A stretch of 64,000 nucleotides of DNA from Marsupella aquatica. Its lineage: Eukaryota > Marchantiophyta. Below are positions 43,145-53,895 of the stretch, in pieces. Numbering within the stretch: the first letter of the stretch is position 1; every line of letters begins with the position of its first letter. The stretch is taken from NCBI GenBank assembly GCA_973895155.1, contig OZ316894.1, forward strand, positions 9,920,001-9,984,000. Direction: 5' to 3'. Below the pieces are notes generated by a model. That model worked only from the letters and a program-made list of their open reading frames with translations. It was not told where the DNA came from and made no database searches. The position numbers and the translations under genes are program-made.

Positions 43145-44760
43145 ATGTTATTGCAAAAGAGTCGCGGAACTCGACTACCTTAACACTTAGCTCCGGCGTC
43201 GCTGACTCCGACGCCGAGCTCCCTTATGGTCAAGCCCGGATAGGCCATCCGGGGAGGACTTAGCATGGGGAGACTTGTGGGCAATGAGACGTGGCACTGG
43301 CGAGGCAAGGGGCCAAGCTGGGGACACAAACTAAGGACTTGGACTAGCCTATGGCTGGTCGGGTCAAGGGGAAATGGGTCGGGCTCAAAGATGGTCGTCC
43401 GGACCGTCAGATGGACTTTGAGTTCTGAGGGCTTGGGAGTGAGCTCCTCTCGGGCCCAAGGCCAATGGAGTTGACGCCATTGGCAATGGACGCTTGGGGC
43501 GCAAGTTGTGGCCCGATCCGGGTTGGGCCGGTCGGGGGCCCCGAGCGATGATCAGACCTGAGGGCCTAGGCATGAGCACTGGGTCGGCCCGGTCACAACG
43601 GGCTAAGGCACTCCGCTTGTGGATGCCTATCAAGAAAGTTATGGGCGTTGCCAATTGGTGGCGCGCCCATTATGCGCAATGGGATCCGGGTTGGGGGTCA
43701 AATGTTTAGGGACCAAAGCTGGTCCGGGGGTGACAGGTCTCCAGAAGCATATATGAGGGGAGTGGTGTCTCCCTGGGGGCTAAGGCCGAGCCGAAGTCGT
43801 GAGCTGCGGTGGTCGCGACACTAAGAGAAACCGTCAAACAGAAATGGCGATATCTTCCCAACGGGAAGTCCGTTGGAGGACTTCTTGGGTGCGTTAGAAA
43901 GCTCTTGAGGAGGGCGTAGCTCAGATGGGTCCGAGGGTGCCATGGGTTCTTGTGGTTTGCGGGTGTTAGCTCGCCCGCTTGCCAAATCCTGCCGAACAGC
44001 AGCCAAGCCGCGTTCAGCCTCCCAAGGGAGCTTGCGTTGGGGAGGCAAGGCCAAGTAGGTAAGGAGGCTGAGTCCCAAGGGCGCTCGGTCCCTAGACCAT
44101 CAGTGGGGCGAACCGAGAGCGGTTGTTAAAATCGGGGCCGTTCTGGTCCCTGCGTGTTGAGACAAGCTTGGGACAAGCTTTAGGACAAGCTATGCTATTT
44201 GGGCCATGAGCATGTCCTGAGGTCAGGGCGGTCAGTTGGTGATGGATAGGTACGAGGGGGAACCCGGGCCACGCCCAAGGAAGGAGCTGTCCTGGACGGA
44301 CAGTGGGCGTGGGTTCTGGTTCCGGCTTATGGCATCGGGAGGACCTATCGCTGACCTATTTACCAACGTCTGTTGAGCTTGAGTTAGGATGCTAGACTTG
44401 GGGGGAGTTCTAGATCCGGAGGGGGTACTTATCGAGGTGTTTGGTTGCTTGTGCAGACAGTGAGGATCGTTGAGTAGCGGTCGTGTAGGCGAGCAAGCGC
44501 GGCGTCGTATGGGAGGGGCCGTTGGTGGTGCAAGAGGCACTTGGGTGCTTGCTCGAGGTATTCCGTGGAGGCGTTCGGGCACCAAGGGCACTTAGGCGCA
44601 AGTGCTGGGATTGGTGAGGACGCTGGGTGGCGAGGTCCACCACTAACAGTGATGTTGTTGGGGAGCACAAGCACGCGGAGGGCAAGGGATGCAAGAAGGG
44701 TAAGAGCATATGAGGCATTGTGGGGACCAGGTGGAGTTGCCTGATGCTATATCGAGGGAG
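43145..44760. mobile_element. GC-rich island, probable inserted element of unknown class
   Basis: About 1.6 kb of clearly G-rich DNA with sharp borders against AT-rich surroundings (left edge near GAGTCGCGGAACTCGACTAC, right edge near 44760). It is dense in GGGCC/GGTCC-type words, has no recognisable transposase, RT or gag domain, and contains open frames on both strands of repetitive composition. The composition jump suggests insertion, for example of an LTR or a non-autonomous element. A short GGGCGTAGCTCAGATGG at 43913 looks like a tRNA 5' arm but no tRNA fold follows. Confidence 0.4.
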
Positions 44761-46432
44761 AACGTTTTCACTTCTCTTGCCTCCCTGTTTTCCCCCTCCC
44801 TCTTTTTCCTGCCTCCAACACCACTAAAAAAGAGAAACGAATTGGTAAGAAATGACAAAAGTAAACTCCAAAAAATGAAAATTCTCTTCTCATGAGCAAA
44901 AAGCCAAAACCTTTTTCATGTCAATCTACTTCCCCCTTACTAGCCTCATGCCATATAGCTCCATCTCAGGTCAATCTATTTCTCCTTTAATGCTCCTTGC
45001 CAAAAAGTACTCCATGCAGTGGCCACAGCACAATCATGTACTCTAGCACAGATACAATATCTTGTATCCTACTGGTAAAAAGCAGTGTTGGGTACCTACT
45101 TGAGTCAATGCAAGAGTCAAGTAACTTTGGACAACACTTGAGGACAGAGTATTGTTCGCTCAATTTTATAAAGAGACAGCGAGGGATTTGGGGATTTGGC
45201 AGGATCCCTTATTATATTGGAAGATGGAGATGACTGACTTATATTCTTTGACTAAGTTGCACACACAATGTCACAATGAACATTACAGCACTCATGACAG
45301 CAAGGGACACCATGGCCACAGTCAGCAAACACATGGATGACACACCAATATGGCCACAATGACTGCATGATGTCAACCACAATGGGTATTTGGGCTATAA
45401 TACCCATTATAGCCCAAATGCATAATGGGTATTATACTTATGCAACGATTTCTTCCTTTCAACATCTTTAGTGCCCTTGATCTCAAATTCATCCTTCCCA
45501 TCACAACAGTCAACTCATGGCTTTTCACCATCCATCCAACCCTCCAATAAATATTTTTATTATACTTGACGAAAGACAATGATAATTTTGATACAAATGT
45601 TGGTGTTTGTTTGCAGGTAAGATGATTGTGTACCCATATATATGCAAGTTGAAAATTTGGTCACTACCTTTAGTATCTTTAGAATTTGAGTAGGACAGTT
45701 TTCACCCAAGTAACCAATGCCTGGTCAGGGCTAAAACTCATAATATTACTTTGCATGCAGCATTTGTTATATTTACTTCTTCAAGTATGTCTGATATTCC
45801 ATCTCCATTTTGAAGGTCCAAGTTTTTCAGCAAGTGCCTTATGCATATAGCAAATTTTTCAAGTTCTTGCTACTGAGGCATCTACCATGCCTTTAACATT
45901 CACGTACTTTCATTCACGTACTCAATGTAATATTGTTGCTTGATCTAGAAGTTAACTTGATCTGGAAGCAAAAGTAACACTATTTGTCCTCGGTTTTCAA
46001 AATATTTTTTTGTTTTGTTTAAATATCTTGTATAACATCTAACCCTAGGGCATCTGTAGGTGTTGGAGAGCATTGTGGTCGTGGAAGGCTAGAGCATCTA
46101 TTAGGGATGTGAGGGCTCTGCAATATTTTGTCACACAATTGTTTATGAAGGTTTTGTTTAACATCCAACAGTAGAGCATTTCAAGGTGTGGAGAGCTCTC
46201 TAGTTGTAATGGGCTAAAGCACCTATTGGGGATCTGAGGGCTACACAAGAACACCAAGGGCTACTCAACATTTCCCCACACAATTCCGTGTAGCATTAAG
46301 TAGTGGAGTGCTGCACAAAGCAACTTTCTCTCATACTATTCTAGGTAGCACTTTCTATGAGTAATATTCTTTGGCATGATTCTATGCAGAAAGTGTGCAA
46401 TTCTTTGTCGGTAGCACGTATAGCAATAAGAG
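44761..46432. other. Intergenic, nothing recognisable apart from a hairpin
   Basis: AT-rich DNA; no supported gene. The perfect hairpin at 45388-45419 is listed separately. Confidence 0.4.
45388..45419. repeat. Perfect 14-bp inverted repeat, 4-nt loop
   Basis: ATTTGGGCTATAAT, loop ACCC, ATTATAGCCCAAAT. The flanks both carry AATGGGTAT (45381 and 45424), so the hairpin sits between direct repeats. Confidence 0.92.
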
Positions 46433-46584
46433 GGATTTGCTTGATCAGACCCCAAAATGAAATGTGTTGCTTGATAGGACCCCTGAGTGATCCAGACCAT
46501 TGATTGACCTTGAATCAATGTACCCAAAACTTCAGGGGTCTGATCAATAACGCAATTCATTTTGGGGTCTGATCAAGCAAATCC
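46433..46584. mobile_element. Foldback MITE, family 1, copy 1 (29-bp perfect TIRs)
   Basis: 152 bp flanked by perfect 29-bp terminal inverted repeats: the left starts GGATTTGCTTGATCAGACCC and the right end is its exact reverse complement (46556-46584). The middle contains GAGTGATCCAGACC and AATGTACCCAAAA, shared with the 53.6 kb copy. The flanking target duplication is decayed (TAGCAATA against TAGCCTTA at best). No coding capacity. Confidence 0.9.
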
Positions 46585-46599
46585 TCATAGCCTTACAAG

Positions 46600-47240
46600 T
46601 TTACTGATTGCAAAGAAAATCACATTATTCTATCTTTGAAGTCTTTTTTGTGTCAGCTCACATTGAACTACATTGTGCTCATCAATTTTGGCAGAGCTAC
46701 AGTAGTGAGGATAATCTGGCATGCAGTCAATTTCTACTCAATTTTTTCCAAGCAGAGATTGATTACACATAGAAGGTGGAAATTTGATTACATGTATTAC
46801 TTAGATTTGTCAATTTCTACTCTGTCAGAGTTCTCCAAGCAAAGATTGATTACACTTACTGATCCAATGAACTTTGCAGTAGCAAGAGCAACAACTACCC
46901 CGTTGAATTTTAATACCAGCCGAGGTAGCAATAATAATCCAAGCTAGCAACTTGAACTTCACAGCAGCCAGGTGCAACTGGTCAGCACCGCAATAGCAAC
47001 TCAAGTTCAGCAGCACAATAGCAACAGCAATCAACTTGGCAGTAGGACTACAAAGATTGATTGAGCAGCTGCAGTAGCAACCAGGCAACAGCAATCCACT
47101 TCTAGCAGCAGCAACATTAGCCTGAATGAGAGTGACGACTGAATACCCTAACACGAGCCGTAACAAAAGAGCCTGTGATGAGAGGCCTGGTTGCCAAGAA
47201 CACCTGAAATCCTTTCATTCTGGCGCAGCTTGATACAAGT
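46600..47240. other. Intergenic with CAG/GCAACA-rich sequence
   Basis: The stretch 46870-47120 is rich in AGCAGC, GCAACA and AGTAGCA words (low-complexity). A CCAAGCAGAGATTGATTACA segment recurs about 85 bp later. No gene. Confidence 0.4.
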
Positions 47241-47244
47241 AGAA

Positions 47245-47402
47245 AAACACATGAATTAGTGTTACATAATTTAACTATTTGGCGCACATGGAAATAGTAT
47301 TTGCTCAGAATTAGTGTGACTAACACCAATTCAGGAGTAAACCCTGAAAATGGGTGCTCTCAATTAGTGTTAGTCACACTACTTACAGTGAACAGTTTAA
47401 CT
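47245..47402. mobile_element. MITE, family 2 (AATTAGTGTTA type), partial copy
   Basis: Its right part (GAATTAGTGTGACTAACACC, then a CCTGAAAATGGGYGCTCTCA-type block, then TTAGTGTTAGTCACACTA and GTGAACAGT) parallels the right end of the complete element at 50656-51043. Confidence 0.75.
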
Positions 47403-48097
47403 CTTTTTTAGCAGCCTAGACTGTGCACTATTTGAGTGTCTTATTTATTTCTAGAAGTTACCACAAAATTTGCAAAACTGAAACAAACACACAACTGCCA
47501 AATAAAAAAACATAAAGCAAAACCCATAATTGCTAGTTGGTGATTAGAAAGGAAAGAACATACACTACTGCCAATATTCTTAATACCAATGCAAACAGAA
47601 GAAGTTTGGATAGGTTCTACTTTCACTATATAATGGAGTTCATTATTTTTTACACCCTTATTTGAATGTTCCCTACTATATGTGTGGTCTTTTGTATAAG
47701 GTGGAGACATTATCATCCACTTTCTGTCTTCATTGTCTCCAATGGATGGTTGTTGCACTCCAGAGTACTTTTCACTATGTTACGCAGGGCCGAGGCTGTT
47801 GGTTATAGGGCCTCTAGACATATTCCTTTTTGTAACCACTCGTGTAACCCTTCTGTGCAAGACACTCCTGAGATGCACCAGACTTTCCAGTTTGTTGCTG
47901 ATCAAGTAGGGCTTTAGTTCTTTTGTCATTGTAGGAGACTCGGGGAGCATGAGATGAAAAATGGGCGTGGTTACACATCACTAGGTAGACCGAGGGAAAC
48001 CTTTTTCCTCCTCCCCCTTTTTTCCCTCTTGTGTACCCTCCCCTAACCTTGTCTCCCTCCCCTTCCTCTCCCCCTGCTCTTCCTCCCTGCCTCCCCC

Positions 48098-48124
48098 CTC
48101 CCCCCCCCCCCCCCCCCCCCCCCC
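48098..48124. repeat. Poly-C tract (about 27 bp)
   Basis: Uninterrupted C run inside a longer C/T-rich stretch (48005-48175), ending about 150 bp left of the assembly gap. Confidence 0.95.
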
Positions 48125-48278
48125 GCACTCCCTCCGTCCCGCGCCTGCTGCCCCTGGCCAGCCCTCCCTTACTGTGCCAACTAATACTCTTCTTCCTTGA
48201 TGAAGGCTAATGTCAATACATGGGTCCATTGGAGCTCTATTTTCTTGCTGAGTGCCATTACACAACGATACAAATAGG

Positions 48279-48378
48279 NNNNNNNNNNNNNNNNNNNNNN
48301 NNNNNNNNNNNNNNNNNNNNNNNNNNNNNNNNNNNNNNNNNNNNNNNNNNNNNNNNNNNNNNNNNNNNNNNNNNNNNN
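48279..48378. other. Assembly gap (100 N)
   Basis: Exactly 100 N, the usual arbitrary scaffold-gap size, so true length and even adjacency are unknown. The poly-C tract just to the left may be why assembly broke here. Confidence 0.99.
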
Positions 48379-49340
48379 CAACTGAACAGTCCAAGGTCAC
48401 ATCAGAGTCTTCAATACATGTGACAAATGAGGATATATCCTCAGATTTTATACTATTTAATGGTTAAAAATTGAGTGGATGATAACATTTTCTATAAAAT
48501 TTCTAGATTCAATTATAATCCATCTTGAGTGACGCCTCGTTCCTCTCTTGACTCAACAAAAGAACCTCAATAAAAAGTTGAAATTTTTTTAAATGCACTT
48601 TTTCAAATCTTTTTCAAAGTTGCACCATTTGAATTTCTTCAGGACCCCTATGCTATGGTTTATGATGTAAGTTTGCTATCTTACTATAAAAGCGCGAACT
48701 AAAGTCTACTCTTAAGGGCCTAGGGTCTAGAGTGAAGCCTCTAGACAGTAACCCCAGTACAGACAAAAGTGATCATGAATCTCAATTTAAAAATACTTAA
48801 AATGAGGATTAACTAAATAGCATAGAAATATGATTGTGCAAGGATTTTTTTCTTCATATCTGTTTACGTTCAAGGAACGGGTAATCGGGCTAGTTATTCC
48901 TAATGATACAAGCCAAAACACCGCCATGATGGTTGAGCCGTAAATGGACTGGTGATTGGCTCCATATACACATTCCTTGCTTGAGGTAACCCTAATTGAT
49001 TTGACATTTCTAGGCTGACTGCCAGTTCTTAGAGGTGAGGACAAAAAGGACCTTGTGAATAGATAGATTTCCCATATGAATAAGGATACTCCATCCAAAG
49101 AAGGAAGGGAAACCATCAAAAGTGCAATTATACACTTTTGCCAGTGTATTGCAGCAGGGCGTTTGCCTACCCCTGTCTTTCCGCTTATGGGTGCATCTTG
49201 TTTATTAGCCACCCCGTTAGCCACGGCTAAGCCTTCACCCGTGAGTTTGCCACATTGCTATTGCTAAGATTTCTCTCTTGAGTTTTCTTTGACTTGTGTC
49301 TCATACTCTGTATCCCAGCATCGTGTTCAAATTTTGATCA
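48379..49340. other. Intergenic, nothing recognisable
   Basis: AT-rich, stops in all frames. A 145-codon minus-strand frame at 48787-49224 has no recognisable motif. Confidence 0.4.
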
Positions 49341-49349
49341 TCTCTCTCC

Positions 49350-49800
49350 CCATCAGTTTGTCTTTGGTGTTCCACGAGGATGTGAGACTGTAATTGATGG
49401 TGTTAGGGCCAGGCACCCTTGACCTACATCCTGATTGGGTTGTCCTTTAGGTTGCCCACCAGGCTGATGTCTCTAATGCTTTCAACAGAGGCTCATGATG
49501 GACAACAATATTCCGTGCATTGAGAGCTGCTAATCCTAACATCCAATCCCCTTTGTCGAATGCTTCTATGGCTTTGAGATCCCCCTCTTATATAGTCAGC
49601 ACACCTCAATTGGAGAGTACACCACTATTTCTTCTGCCAAGGGTACACGCCAGGGTGATCCTCTGGGCGAGTGACCCTCTTTTTACCATGCACATTTTAC
49701 TGCTTTGTGTGCAGTTGCTGCTGCCCACCCCTGTTGTATCTTTCCCTCACTTTTGGATGACACCCCAGGGGTCCTCACTTCTTTTCTTCCAACCCATTGC
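49350..49800 (+). pseudogene. Non-LTR (LINE) reverse transcriptase remnant
   Basis: A broken RT domain can be read across several frames: HQFVFGVPRGCE (about 49351), HPDWVVL (about 49425), ADVSNAFN (about 49463-49486, catalytic block A including its Asp), FYGFEIPLLYS and SSAKGTRQGDPLG (about 49630-49668, the RQGDPLG block of LINE RTs). Stops and frameshifts interrupt it and the later YADD-type block is not found, so it is an inactive 5'-truncated or decayed copy. Clade not determinable; L1-like plant LINEs have this pattern. Confidence 0.75.
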
Positions 49801-50655
49801 GCGCAAAGAAGTTAGAGGTTTTTTAATTTAATTGCACAAAAGACTTTAAAATTTTTGTGTAGGAAATATGGGGGTGTTTTAATCCAATTTTGAGAATCCT
49901 AAGAACTATAGGGTTTTTTAATACCAAATGTGAGAATATTCCTAAAAATTTCCATAAAGTTAGGGGTTAAAAAATAGTAAAAATGTACTTTGTGTTCTTA
50001 AGTTTTAGGGTGTTTATTACCTGAAAACTTTGCAAGTCATCTGAGACCTCCCTTGGAATGAGGCCCCCAAGATGACACCCACCCCAATGAACTACCTCAG
50101 TGATCAGGTTAATCCTACCCTAGCCACACTTTCAACAAAATTGTTGGCCCGTGGTTTATGGAGGGTCATACATTGTGTGCAACGTTTTAGGGTTTGACCC
50201 CCCTATCTTATATATATAAGTGAAATTTTGTTTGCAACACCCTTTCTTTCCTTGAATTTTGGAAGTTTTCTGCCAGACCCATTTAAACGGGCCTATATTT
50301 CGTTGCACGTGATGTGCCACTTCCATGGAAGTGACTCCCCCAAGATAGGACCACCACTATCAGTTTGGACCATGCACTTTTGTCAGCGGGTTGTTGTGAT
50401 GCTCCAACATGCTCAACCTTGAGCGATCTATTGTTGATCCCTCATTGTGGGCACTTACTAGTACGTGCGCCTCCACTGCGGGCTTGCCTCCTTAGAGGAC
50501 ACGCGAGAGGACATCCAGGTCCCCCTTGCAAACTCAGTAAGGACGGTTGGGTGATGTAGACCATTAGCTCATCCCATGATGGCGTATGTGTGGCCTGTTA
50601 GCTTCTCACAATATGGCACTGGTAGCTCTTTTCCCTTTAGTTTTGTTTCTTCTTT
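49801..50655. other. Intergenic, nothing recognisable
   Basis: May include downstream parts of the LINE remnant. AT-rich; no supported gene. Confidence 0.35.
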
Positions 50656-51043
50656 CTACACTGTTCATTGTAATTAGTGTTATGCAAGAATTAGTGTTAG
50701 TACAAAATTAATGTTACTAACACTAATTTTGGTAAAAATGATTTTGAGTCCAAGTAACACTAATTTTTATCGGTTTTCCAAAATGAATTTTTTTCAGTTT
50801 AGTTTAAATTGCTTGTAAAAATGGATGATCTCTAGTCCAAAGTAACACTAATTGTTGTGGATTTTTTTAAATAGTTTTTTCCTTTGTATTTTTCCACTTT
50901 TAAGATCATAGTAACACTAATTCATGTGCGCGAATATAGTGTTAGCACAAAATTAGTGTGACTAACACTAATTCACGAGTAGACCCTGAAAATGGGCGCT
51001 CTCAAATTAGTGTTAGTCACACTAATTACGGTGAACAGTGTAG
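50656..51043. mobile_element. MITE, family 2, complete copy with CTACACTGTTCA termini
   Basis: 388 bp. The left end CTACACTGTTCATTGTAATT is matched in inverted form at the right end (AATTACGGTGAACAGTGTAG). Inside, a 10-nt core ATTAGTGTTA or its complement TAACACTAAT (with a TTAGTGTGA variant) recurs about ten times in both orientations, including the palindromic AATTAGTGTTAGTCACACTA. No coding capacity. Target duplication not clear, so superfamily undecided. Confidence 0.8.
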
Positions 51044-53632
51044 GTTTTTTAAAGGTTCCCTTGTGCTCACTACTTTTGAGTTTTCCAGGTTTTGGGGTAT
51101 CCCTTTGCTCACTGTTTTAGGGTTGATATTTGTCCTCAGTGGACTCTTTTGTTTGTCCTTTGTTGTACTTTGTTTGACCCTTTTTGTAAGTATATTGTCA
51201 TGTCTTTTTATCAAATGCACAAATTGATATTAAGATGGCTCAAGTGGAGGGAAAACCCCCCATTTATTTGCAAGGGTAGAAAACAGAACTTAAAAATATA
51301 CTTTGTATGGCTTGTAGATGTCAACCTGACATACAACAATAGTGTCATATGACAGCCACCACGAAGTAATCCAATAAAGATTACACATTATCCTTGAATG
51401 TCTAACATGTACCATTTGGTTGCAAAATGGAACCTCCCAAGCAACCAAAACTAACAACCGCAAAATAGCCAAAAGGAAGGGTTATTAGGGGGAATCTATG
51501 CTTTAACTTCTGATGTAGGTATACTTCTCCACACAATGAGATCCTACCAGGTTGAACTATAAATAGAACTGCTGTGTTGGTTTCAGGCTACATCCCCTTG
51601 TAATGAAGTTATTGACAAACCGCTCTCCAATGTCTTTGTATGTCCTTTCGATCAAAACATCAACAGTGAAGCGCGTGAGGGAAATTTTAATATTTCCCCT
51701 AGTACCACTGCTATTCTAGGTCACTGTGGGCCCAGGGTAGGATGCTAGGCTCCTTTGCGTTACCTGAGGAGGACTTACAGATGTTAGTATGAAAGGGGTA
51801 ATGTTTAGAGAATTAGAGAGTGAGAAACACACAAACTTTAAAAAGCTGAGTGCTGGATTTATAAATGATTTTCAGAGCCATATCCTTTTTTTCGAAAGTG
51901 GAGAATACATGCTTATTCTTGCTATTATTTAATGTTATCTAAGCCATATCTCCTTACTCAAAAGGTGATTGTTGGATTTATCAAATGTTTTTACAGCCAT
52001 ATCTCCTTTCTACAAAAGCGAAGAATACATGCTGACTGTTGGCTATCTCAATTGGTTTCAGAGCCATATCTCCATTGTTGTTAGATTTATCAAATGTTTT
52101 GTTCATAGGGGAAACCGTTCTGGAGCGAGCCTGGCCACTGGCTTGCAGGCGGCCCACTTTAGCTTTTGTACTAAGGTTTATATTTAACGTTCCAGAGTAC
52201 CTCTCCTGCTGCATGGAAAGGTTAAAATTTTCCACTTTGCCATGGCAACCACCATCAACAAAGCAGCATCAGCAGTAGGGAATATTGCTCCGAAGACCTT
52301 TGCTATGCTTGAGTGGAGTTTATGTCCCCTAGATCTTATGGAAAAGCTAGATCTTTGCTGAAAATGCCTAGCTTAGATTTCTTACTTTTTGTCTAATGTT
52401 CTCAGAGCCATACCTCCCCTTTTGCATGAAAAGGTTCCAAGGGCTTTACAAGAACTAGGAGGCCCCTTGTTTCTCCTTGTATCTGTCATGCAATCCTAAC
52501 CATTCAAATGCGTGAAAAGACCATACTTTACATGAACTTGGGGGCACACTCTGGCAAAACCCTTACCGGCCCACGGCACCTGCTACTGGGCCCCTTGTGA
52601 CTCCCTTTTCTTCTGATGTGTCCATGTTTTTCCATAAAACATTTAAACAGCCTCTTGACGTGGTCTAAAGAATTGATGGTTTGGTCTTTTATTCAGGATC
52701 TTGCATTTATTGTCTTCAGACTTGACATATTTGGCTCATGCATAATAATTGTACTGTATGCATTAGTTCGTCTCTAATGAGCTGTTCTATGGAGGTTTTT
52801 GGTGACTGCAATGCTGCAGGCTGGGTTGCTGGTAAAAAATGTGTGCTTCCCCCAAATGCTACTGCCACTAACCTGGGCTATCGGTGCACTAGCATCCACA
52901 CCAAAATTGGTTTATGCAAATGCGTCAGCATCCTTCCAAAATTGATGGTGCCCTTATAAAAAATGACCAAATTCAAAAATTTGATGATGTTGAATTCACC
53001 CACAGGTCATGATGAGAGCCCTCCAAACAAAAATCACATTGGCTAAGTTTGTCCAAAAGTTGGTTTTCTTTCGGGCTTTCTTCAATTCTTCTCTGGCACC
53101 TACGGTTGAGATTGGAGCTATCTGTTTTTGGTCAGGGTGGGGGATGAAATTTGTGGTGGACGAAAAACCAGGGGAACAGCAGGTTAGAGGCTATGGGTGA
53201 GGTCGATTTGGTGTTTACATTTAACACACTTTGTACAGAATACAGATAATAATCTAACTTTAGGAAACTTTTAAGCCCTCCAATTTTTAGGGCCTTGTCA
53301 TCAAAGCACCATTTACTGAGACGACTTCTGACCAGAATTAGAGGTATACATTAGAGAATGGGGTAAAATGAAGGGTGATCACTGTCGTTAAGCTCAAAAG
53401 TGAGTAATCTTAAATTCTTGCATTGACACACTTATGAAAGCCTGGTTGAGGTAGTGGGGCAGTGCTGTGAACTTGAAGTTGTCTCATTCTCGAAATATAT
53501 CCCTGTTGCTCAAGTAGAAATGCCAGCAACTTAGAGCCAAGCACAACCCGTAGCCCTTAGGGCAATTGCAGGCCCTATTTGAATGTGGAGTAGTTCAGCT
53601 GAGAAATACTCAACTCACCCTGATCTGGCCAT
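51044..53632. other. Gene-poor stretch with a degenerate duplication
   Basis: No supported gene. A segment with TTTAYAAATG, TTACAGCCATATC and GAATACATGCT-like words occurs two to three times between 51855 and 52090 (spacing about 120 bp). Many short open frames, none with a recognisable motif. Confidence 0.4.
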
Positions 53633-53641
53633 ATTTGGGTA

Positions 53642-53800
53642 GAGAGAGATACTTGATAGACCCCCAATATGCAAAGTGTTTCTTAATGGACACATGAGTG
53701 GTCCAGACCCTTGATAGTTCTCAAATAAATGTACCCAAAAGCTCATGGGGTCTATCAAATAAGACATTCCAAGTTAGAGGTCCATCAAGCATATCTCTCT
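53642..53800. mobile_element. Foldback MITE, family 1, copy 2, with 9-bp target duplication
   Basis: 159 bp. The termini are imperfect inverted repeats (left GAGAGAGATACTTGATAGAC, right end complementary to AGAGAGATATGCTTGATGGA). Internal blocks GAGTGGTCCAGACC and AATGTACCCAAAA match copy 1. The element is flanked by the direct repeat ATTTGGGTA at 53633-53641 and 53801-53809. A 9-bp target duplication is characteristic of Mutator-like elements, so this is best described as a MULE-type MITE. Confidence 0.88.
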
Positions 53801-53817
53801 ATTTGGGTATCCATAGT

Positions 53818-53895
53818 TCACAGTTGTTAACTCGTACGTTTGTAGACAAAATACTCACAGTTGTTAACTCGTACGTTTGTAGCAAAATACTCATG
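53818..53895. repeat. 37-bp tandem duplication
   Basis: TCACAGTTGTTAACTCGTAC ... CAAAATAC occurs twice in tandem, 37 bp apart, immediately right of the MITE's target duplication. Confidence 0.85.

Noticed and set aside
43905-43975. tRNA-like GGGCGTAGCTCAGATGG
   Set aside because: No anticodon stem, T-arm or box B at the right distance; no cloverleaf can be drawn.
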